Positions 58,854 through 64,000 of a DNA stretch of 64,000 bases are shown piece by piece. Within the stretch, counting starts at the first letter, position 1. Each line of letters begins with the position of its first letter. The stretch lies in NCBI RefSeq assembly GCF_902859735.1, contig NZ_CADIJY010000001.1, forward strand, positions 1,178,001 through 1,242,000, in the 5' to 3' direction. The notes under the pieces were generated by a model. It saw nothing but the letters and a program-made list of their open reading frames with translations. It was not told the origin of the DNA and did not search any database. The position numbers and the translations under genes were made by a program. Source of the stretch: Achromobacter aegrifaciens. GTDB lineage: Bacteria > Pseudomonadota > Gammaproteobacteria > Burkholderiales > Burkholderiaceae_B.

Positions 58854-59759
58854 ATGGGACATTCCAACGAGTTGCAGCTGGTCGTCGAACTGGTGCGCGC
58901 CGGCGGCATGTCCGCCGCCGCCCGCGAGCTGGGCGTCACGCCGGCCGCGGTCAGCAAGCGGCTGGCCCAGATCGAGGCGCGGCTGGGCGTGCGGCTGGTC
59001 AATCGCAGCACGCGACGCCTGAGCCTGACCGCGGAAGGCGAGGTCTACCTGGAGAACGCCCGCCGCATCCTGGGCGAGATCGAAGACCTGGACCAGTTGA
59101 TCGCCAGCCGCCAGGACAGTCCGCGCGGCCTGCTCAAGATCAACGCGCCGCTGGGTTTCGGCCGCAGCTACATCGCGCCCGCGATTGCGGAGTTCGCTCG
59201 GAAATATCCCGAGGTGTCGCTGCAATTGCAGCTGACCGACAGCCCGGCCGACTTCGTGCAGGACGCCGTCGATGTGGCCGTGCGCTTCGGCGACCTGCCC
59301 GACACCCGCCTCATCGCCCGCAAGATCGCGCCTAACCGGCGCCTGGTCTGCGCGTCGCCGGGCTACCTGAAGGCCCACGGAGTGCCTGCCACGCCGCACG
59401 ACCTGGCGCGGCACCAGTGCATCGTGCTGCGGCAGAATGAAGCCGCGTACGGCCTGTGGCGTTTCACCAAGGGACGCCGCAGCGAGACCGTGAAGGTGCG
59501 CGGCAACCTCAGCAGCAATGACGGGGAAGTGACGCTGACCTGGGGCCTGGCCGGCCTGGGCATCCTGCAGCGCGCCGAATGGGATCTGGCGCGCTATCTG
59601 CGCAGCGGCAGGCTGGTGCAGGTGCTGGAAGACTACGCCTTGCCGCAAGCCGACATCTACGCTGTCTTTCCGGAACGGCACCACCTGTCGGCCAAGGTGC
59701 GCGTGTTCGTGGACTTCCTGGTGGCGTATTTCCGCAAGGGCGCGGAAGACCAGTGGTGA
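58854..59759 (+). CDS. LysR-family transcriptional regulator (DmlR-like)
   Basis: LysR regulator of 301 residues. The HTH segment is ELVRAGGMSAAARELGVTPA with SKRLAQIEARLGVRLVNRST; the effector domain has RGLLKINAPLGFGRSYIAPA, LQLTDSPADFVQDAVDVAV and SSNDGEVTLTWGLAGLGILQ. Sequence and length place it in the DmlR/aromatic-degradation LysR group. The nearest possible target is not adjacent: the following genes are convergent (ada-alkA), and the DmlA-like gene is 3.4 kb away. SD GGAGGGG lies before ATG 58854. Target unknown. Confidence 0.86.
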   Translation: MGHSNELQLVVELVRAGGMSAAARELGVTPAAVSKRLAQIEARLGVRLVNRSTRRLSLTAEGEVYLENARRILGEIEDLDQLIASRQDSPRGLLKINAPLGFGRSYIAPAIAEFARKYPEVSLQLQLTDSPADFVQDAVDVAVRFGDLPDTRLIARKIAPNRRLVCASPGYLKAHGVPATPHDLARHQCIVLRQNEAAYGLWRFTKGRRSETVKVRGNLSSNDGEVTLTWGLAGLGILQRAEWDLARYLRSGRLVQVLEDYALPQADIYAVFPERHHLSAKVRVFVDFLVAYFRKGAEDQW

Positions 59760-59772
59760 ACCCGGGCCGCGC

Positions 59773-61218
59773 TCAGGCCGTCCACAGGTGCTGCGCCGCG
59801 TAGGCGCGCCAAGGCCGCCAGGTTTCGGCGCGGGCCAGCAATTGCGCCGGGGTATAGGTCCGCGCTTCCAGTCTTTCGAGTCCGCGGATCAGGCCGATGT
59901 CGGCGGACGGAAACGCGTCCGGCTCGCGCAACTGGCGCAGCGCGATGTATTGCGCCGTCCATTCGCCCACGCCGCGTATCGTGCGCAGCCGGCGCACTGC
60001 GTCTTCCAGGCCGCCGGCGGCATCGAACAGATGCTTGTCCGCCACTGCCGCCGCGGCGACCGCCGACAAGGTGGCCGCGCGGCTGCGCGGCATGCCCAGC
60101 GACGCAAGCTCGGCCGGCGCCACGGCTTCAGGCAAGGGGAACACATGGGTCAGCACGCCTTCGGGACGGGTCATGGCGGCGCCGTGCGCGGCCACCAGCT
60201 TGCCGGCCAGGCGTATGGCCGCAGCCACCGTGATCTGCTGCCCCAGCACGGCGCGCATGGCCAGCTCGAAGCCGTCCCAGGCGCCAGGCACGCGCAGGCC
60301 GGGCCGCGCGCGGATCAGTTCGGTCATGACGGGATCGCTGGCGAACTGCGCGGCGATGGCGACCGGATCGCTGGCCAGATCGAAGACGCGGCGCAGGCGC
60401 GCGATGATGGCCGGCAGCGCTTGCAGCCGGGGAAAGCGCACCGTGGCCTCGAGCGCATCGCCGCGGCCCGGGCGCACCGTCACCGTGCCCTGGCAGCCGT
60501 CCAGCAGGACAGTGCGCGCATAGCTGTCGTCCGTGACGTGTTCGATGCCGGGAATCGCGCGCAGCCGCAGGAAAGCCAGCATGGCGTCCCAGTCGTAGGG
60601 CGGGCGGTAGCGCAGCAGCAACTTGATCTCGCCCTCCTGCGCCGCGGAAACTTCCGGCTTGCCGGAGCGCCGCAGTTCGCCCGGGGCGCGCGCGAACAGG
60701 TCATGGAAGATCTCGTTGAAGCGGCGGATGCTGCCAAAGCCCGACGCGAAAGCGATCTCCGCCATCGGCAGCCGGGTTTCGTGGATCAGCTGCTTGGCCA
60801 GCAGCACGCGCCGCGTCTGGGCCACGGCCACGGGCGAGGCGCCCAGGTGCTGGCGGAACTGGCGCCGCAACTGGCGTTCGCCCACGCCCAGGCGCTGCGC
60901 CAGCGCGTCCACCCCGTCCTCGTCCAGCGCGCCCAGTTCGATCAGTTGCAGCGCGCGCGCCACGCTGTCGGGCAGTTCATGCCCGGGTCCGACTTCCGGC
61001 GCGGTCTCGGGTCGGCAGCGCAGGCAGGGGTGATAGCCGGCTTCCTGCGCCGCCGCCGCGGTGGCGTAGAACGTGACGTTCTTCGACAATGGCGTGCGCG
61101 CGGGGCAGACCGGGCGGCAATAGATGCGCGTGGTCTTCACTGCCGTGAAGAAGCGGCCGTCGTAACGGGAGTCGCGCACTTGGATGGCGCTGTAGCAGGC
61201 GTCGTGGTTCAGGTCCAT
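59773..61218 (-). CDS. alkA: Ada-AlkA fusion: AraC/Ada regulator with DNA-3-methyladenine glycosylase
   Basis: Fusion protein of 481 residues. The N-terminal Ada domain has four zinc Cys: C34 and C38 (YCRPVCPART), C65 and C68 (HPCLRCRP), matching E. coli Ada C38, C42, C69, C72, where one accepts methyl from phosphotriesters. An AraC HTH follows (LAQRLGVGERQLRRQFRQHL, AEIAFASGFGSIRRFNEIF). The C-terminus is the AlkA glycosylase with the HhH motif LRTIRGVGEWTAQYIALR and the catalytic Asp in FPSADIGLI. It lacks an O6-methylguanine transferase domain, which is the separate divergent gene. Both parts act in the adaptive response. Confidence 0.92.
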   Translation of the reverse strand: MDLNHDACYSAIQVRDSRYDGRFFTAVKTTRIYCRPVCPARTPLSKNVTFYATAAAAQEAGYHPCLRCRPETAPEVGPGHELPDSVARALQLIELGALDEDGVDALAQRLGVGERQLRRQFRQHLGASPVAVAQTRRVLLAKQLIHETRLPMAEIAFASGFGSIRRFNEIFHDLFARAPGELRRSGKPEVSAAQEGEIKLLLRYRPPYDWDAMLAFLRLRAIPGIEHVTDDSYARTVLLDGCQGTVTVRPGRGDALEATVRFPRLQALPAIIARLRRVFDLASDPVAIAAQFASDPVMTELIRARPGLRVPGAWDGFELAMRAVLGQQITVAAAIRLAGKLVAAHGAAMTRPEGVLTHVFPLPEAVAPAELASLGMPRSRAATLSAVAAAAVADKHLFDAAGGLEDAVRRLRTIRGVGEWTAQYIALRQLREPDAFPSADIGLIRGLERLEARTYTPAQLLARAETWRPWRAYAAQHLWTA

Positions 61219-61254
61219 GGAATCATGCTAACGCCGCGGCGGGCGTCGGATCTA

Positions 61255-61303
61255 GCGGTTTTCGGACAGTGTTGTGGATGCGGCATTCCTGTCCGAAAAC
61301 CGC
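61255..61303. promoter_or_regulatory. 15-bp perfect inverted repeat between ada-alkA and ogt
   Basis: GCGGTTTTCGGACAG (61255-61269) and CTGTCCGAAAACCGC (61289-61303) are exact inverted copies separated by 19 bases, in the 146-base interval between the divergent repair genes. Each arm faces one gene. The 34-base centre-to-centre distance is compatible with two bound Ada molecules. Best read as a pair of operators; a hairpin is also possible. Confidence 0.6.
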
Positions 61304-61364
61304 CAGCGCATGGCTCGCTCCCCCGCCTATATTGTTTGCGTCGATCATCGCAGGAGGCCATCCC

Positions 61365-61913
61365 ATGCCAGCCCGTACCCAGACATTTCTGCTTGAACGC
61401 GTACCCACGCCCATCGGCCTGATGCTGGTCCTGAGCGACGAGCAGCGGCGCCTGCGGGCGGTCGACTGGGAGGACTACGAAGCGCGCATGCATCTGTTGC
61501 TGCGCAGGCAGTACCGCCATCAGAACGTGGAGCTGCGCGATGCGGCCCAGGCCTCGCCCGCGCGGCGCGCGCTGCTGGATTACTTCGACGGCGACGTGCG
61601 CGCCATCGACGCGCTGGATGTGGCCACGGGCGGCACGGACTTCCAGCGGGAAGTGTGGCGGGCGTTGCGCGAAGTGTCGGGCGGCCAGTCGATCAGCTAT
61701 GGCGCGCTGGCGCATCGCATTGCGCGTCCCGCAGCCGTGCGAGCGGTGGGCGCGGCCAATGGGGCGAATCCCATAGGCATCGTCGTGCCTTGCCACCGCA
61801 TCGTGGGCGCTGACGCCGCCCTGACCGGTTACGGCGGCGGACTGCACCGCAAGCGCTGGCTGCTGGATCACGAGCAGAGATGGCTTGAAAATTCTTGTGA
61901 CAGGGTTGAATAG
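61365..61913 (+). CDS. ogt: Methylated-DNA--protein-cysteine S-methyltransferase
   Basis: Repair protein of 182 residues that transfers methyl from O6-methylguanine to its own Cys in a suicide reaction. Active-site PCHRIV with Cys143; the HTH and Asn hinge (AVGAANGANPIG) are present, and the C-terminal GGLHRKRWLLDHE is typical. AGGAGG lies before ATG 61365. It is divergent from the Ada-AlkA gene and shares the long inverted repeat with it. It supplies the activity that the fusion protein lacks, so the two probably form one alkylation-response unit. Confidence 0.93.
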   Translation: MPARTQTFLLERVPTPIGLMLVLSDEQRRLRAVDWEDYEARMHLLLRRQYRHQNVELRDAAQASPARRALLDYFDGDVRAIDALDVATGGTDFQREVWRALREVSGGQSISYGALAHRIARPAAVRAVGAANGANPIGIVVPCHRIVGADAALTGYGGGLHRKRWLLDHEQRWLENSCDRVE

Positions 61914-61986
61914 ATTTGTAGCTTGTTAAGCATCTGATGGGCATATCATGCGTCCCCTTCAGAGCAACCCGCAACAGGAAACAAAG

Positions 61987-62952
61987 ATGTTTATGCCGCG
62001 CCCCTTGCGCATGTCCGCAGTTCTGGCCGTCACGCTGGCGCTCGCCGCGTGCGGCGACGATAGCGCCAAGAAGGAAGCGAAAGCGCCCGAGGCGGCCACC
62101 GCCCAGGCCGAGATCACCAAGTACAACCAGTACGTCGACACCGCCAACAGCATTTCCACGACTTTCGAGCAGGCGCTGGAACGCTACGAGGCCTATGCCG
62201 TCCCGGCGCTGAAGGAAGGCAAGCCGCTCAAGGATTTTGTCATCAGCAATGATTCGACGATCCAGCGCACCAAGGAGAAGCTCGACCGCGCGCTGGCGAT
62301 GACGACGCCCATCGCCGAGATCGACGGGCCGGCCAAGGAATTCTCGGATGCGTTGGGCAAGCTGGCGCCGCTGAGCCACGAACTGCAGAACTATGCCGCA
62401 GCCAAGACCTTCCTGTCCGACAACGGCGCGCTGGCGCGCGAGAAGAGTCCGGCCTATGTCGCGGCGCTGACCGAAGTCGTGAAGGCGGAGAACGGCTTCT
62501 ACCGCGGCATCTCCATCAAGGACACGGCCAACACCAAGGAAGCCTTCGAGAAAGCCAAGAAGGACACGGTCGCCTACTACCGCGCCGGCATGGTCTATTA
62601 CGGCAAGGCCACGATGGACAAGGCCTCGGGCGTGTTTGAGGGCAAGGGCCTGGGCGCCGACCAGGACGCGTTCAAGCAGGAGCTGGACAAGATGAACGAA
62701 ATGGCGCTGGGCTTCGACAAGAAGACGCGTGAAGCCGACGCCAAGGGCTGCTCCGGCATGATGATGAACGTCAACGGCTTCCTGGCCTCCGGCCGCAAGA
62801 TCCTGGAACACACCAACAATGGCCGCTACAAGGAAGACGCCGCGCGCACCGGCGCGTTCAAGATGATGCGTCCCACCATCGAAGACGACGCCAACAGCCT
62901 GCGCCAGAACTTCAACAACCTGATCTCCGACCTGAACATCGGCCGCTGCTGA
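61987..62952 (+). CDS. DUF3829-family lipoprotein (YiiG-like)
   Basis: Predicted lipoprotein of 321 residues with a lipobox (LALAACG, Cys22). The mature part is helical and Lys/Glu-rich, with segments such as EITKYNQYVDTANSISTTFE and LPKL-type breaks absent; NNLISDLNIGRC closes the chain. DUF3829 proteins such as E. coli YiiG are of unknown function. Two later Cys (KGCSGMM and the final GRC) might pair. ATG 61987 is chosen because the lipoprotein signal starts there and AGGAAAC precedes it. A strong terminator follows, so it stands alone. Confidence 0.82.
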   Translation: MFMPRPLRMSAVLAVTLALAACGDDSAKKEAKAPEAATAQAEITKYNQYVDTANSISTTFEQALERYEAYAVPALKEGKPLKDFVISNDSTIQRTKEKLDRALAMTTPIAEIDGPAKEFSDALGKLAPLSHELQNYAAAKTFLSDNGALAREKSPAYVAALTEVVKAENGFYRGISIKDTANTKEAFEKAKKDTVAYYRAGMVYYGKATMDKASGVFEGKGLGADQDAFKQELDKMNEMALGFDKKTREADAKGCSGMMMNVNGFLASGRKILEHTNNGRYKEDAARTGAFKMMRPTIEDDANSLRQNFNNLISDLNIGRC

Positions 62953-62994
62953 TCGCAGCGCGCCCGCGGCTGGTTCATGGCCGCAACCTGACAC

Positions 62995-63020
62995 AGCGCC
63001 CCATGCGGGCGCTTTTTTTT
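62995..63020 (+). terminator. Intrinsic terminator after the DUF3829 gene
   Basis: AGCGCCC and GGGCGCT form a 7-bp stem with a CATGC loop, followed by eight Ts (63013-63020, the first shared with the stem). It is 43 bases after the stop codon. Confidence 0.92.
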
Positions 63021-63153
63021 CATGTGCGTCAGGTTTCTCGGTCTGCCACCTTCAACTCCAGGTAAAAGATGTTGTGAATTCCACGGCGCCCGCAGGCCGC
63101 GGGCCTCAGTACAGTGCCGACAGCATCTCACCAGCAAGGAGCCCAGTCGGCAC

Positions 63154-64000
63154 ATGAAGACCTATCGCATCGCAACCATCCCCGGCGACGGCATCGGCAA
63201 GGAAGTAATACCCGCCGGACAGCGCATCATGCAGGAACTGGCCCGGGACGGCGGCCTGAGTTTCGAGTTCGAGGATTTCGACTGGGGCGGCGACTACTAC
63301 CGCAAGCACGGCGTGATGATGCCGGCCGACGGCCTGGATGCGCTGCGCGGCAAGGACGCCATCCTGTTTGGTTCTGCCGGTGATCCGCACATCCCCGACC
63401 ACATCACCCTGTGGGGCTTGCGGCTGAAGATCTGCCAGGGCTTCGACCAGTACGCCAATGTGCGTCCGACGCGCATCCTGCCGGGCATCGACGCGCCGCT
63501 CAAGCGCTGCGCGCCGGGACAGCTGGATTGGGTCATCGTGCGCGAGAACTCCGAAGGCGAATACTCCGGCGTGGGCGGCCGGGTCCACCAGGGCCATCCG
63601 CTGGAAGCCGCGACCGACGTGTCCATCATGACCCGCGCGGGCGTCGAACGCATTCTGCGCTTCGCCTTCAAGCTGGCGCAATCCCGTCCGCGCAAGTTGC
63701 TGACGGTAGTCACCAAGTCCAATGCGCAGCGCCACGCCATGGTCATGTGGGATGAGATCGCCATGGAGGTGAGCCGCGAGTTCCCGGACGTGACCTGGGA
63801 CAAGGAACTGGTCGACGCGGCCACCGCCCGCATGGTGAACCGCCCCGCCTCGCTGGACACCATCGTCGCCACCAACCTGCACGCCGACATCCTGAGCGAC
63901 CTGGCGGCGGCGCTGGCCGGCAGCCTGGGTATCGCGCCCACCGGCAACATCGACCCGGAACGCCGCTATCCCTCCATGTTCGAACCCATCCACGGATCGG
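63154..64000 (+). CDS. Tartrate / D-malate dehydrogenase (TtuC/DmlA-like), 5' part only
   Basis: Metal-dependent beta-decarboxylating dehydrogenase, cut by the window end after 282 of about 360 residues. Landmarks are IPGDGIGKEVIPAG, HITLWGLRLKICQGFDQYAN (substrate loop), WVIVRENSEGEYSGVGGR and LVTKSN-type TVVTKSNAQRH, then LHADILSDLAAALAGSLGIA and MFEPIHGS. The EGEYS loop and LWG element separate it from isopropylmalate and isocitrate dehydrogenases and match tartrate dehydrogenase or DmlA. The SD AAGGAG lies 12 bases from ATG 63154, rather far. Substrate specificity remains inferred. Confidence 0.88.
   Translation, partial: MKTYRIATIPGDGIGKEVIPAGQRIMQELARDGGLSFEFEDFDWGGDYYRKHGVMMPADGLDALRGKDAILFGSAGDPHIPDHITLWGLRLKICQGFDQYANVRPTRILPGIDAPLKRCAPGQLDWVIVRENSEGEYSGVGGRVHQGHPLEAATDVSIMTRAGVERILRFAFKLAQSRPRKLLTVVTKSNAQRHAMVMWDEIAMEVSREFPDVTWDKELVDAATARMVNRPASLDTIVATNLHADILSDLAAALAGSLGIAPTGNIDPERRYPSMFEPIHGS

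Overview
The window is high-GC betaproteobacterial DNA. It most resembles Achromobacter or Bordetella (Alcaligenaceae). The pointers are a Bordetella-type haem uptake cluster (hurI-hurR-bhuRSTUV), a Bug-type tripartite tricarboxylate binding protein, two DUF4148 repeat proteins, a RegB/RegA redox pair beside cyoABCD, and many LysR regulators. The genus is inferred from gene content and remembered family sequences, not from a database search. I saw no rRNA, tRNA, CRISPR array, insertion sequence or phage gene. Coding density is high and no gene-free stretch reaches 300 bases.

Layout. 1-4.9 kb: the 5' part of an aconitase gene (minus, cut by the window edge), a HAD phosphatase, two short-chain dehydrogenases (SDRs), an MgtC protein and a cupin. 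5-10.7 kb: AraC regulator coupled to a secreted FGE-sulfatase-domain protein, alkB, a ClsC-like phospholipase D, an XRE-cupin regulator, a GNAT and a small protein. 10.9-18.2 kb: an unannotated 49-residue ORF, an SDR, TauE/SafE and Sel1-like genes with a LysR, MATE with MarR, EamA with AraC. 18.2-24.4 kb: two tandem paralogous lipoproteins and a third secreted relative, a LysR divergent from maeB, a DUF4148 repeat protein and slyX. 24.4-27.2 kb: a PqqU (YncD)-like TonB receptor and an orphan NifQ-family protein.

27.3-35.7 kb is a respiration block read leftward. regB-regA and cyoABCD come with three perfect TGCGAC-N5-GTCGCA palindromes and an FNR-type box between regA and cyoA. A DUF4148 gene follows, then a copper-delivery operon (DUF2946, SCO1/SenC, PCu(A)C) that could serve oxidase metallation. 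35.7-38.9 kb: an NlpD-like lipoprotein and a cystine-type amino-acid ABC transporter. 39-44.3 kb: P1 peptidase, haemolysin III, and a kynurenine module (KynR-like regulator divergent from kynU and an amino-acid permease).

44.3-50.1 kb: VOC protein with WYL regulator, an esterase coupled to a Bug protein with divergent LysR, a secreted protein with two HxT motifs (2H phosphoesterase-like) and a CopD-type membrane protein. 50.2-58.2 kb: the haem system, with ECF sigma, FecR, receptor, HemS-type protein and ABC importer, preceded by a Fur-like site. 58.3-64 kb: yajQ, LysR, a divergent ada-alkA / ogt DNA-alkylation repair pair sharing a large inverted repeat, a DUF3829 lipoprotein, and the 5' part of a tartrate/D-malate dehydrogenase gene.

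The most useful leads are the RegA/FNR site cluster at cyoA, the 15-bp inverted repeat between the alkylation-repair genes, the lipoprotein family, the orphan NifQ and the HxT protein.
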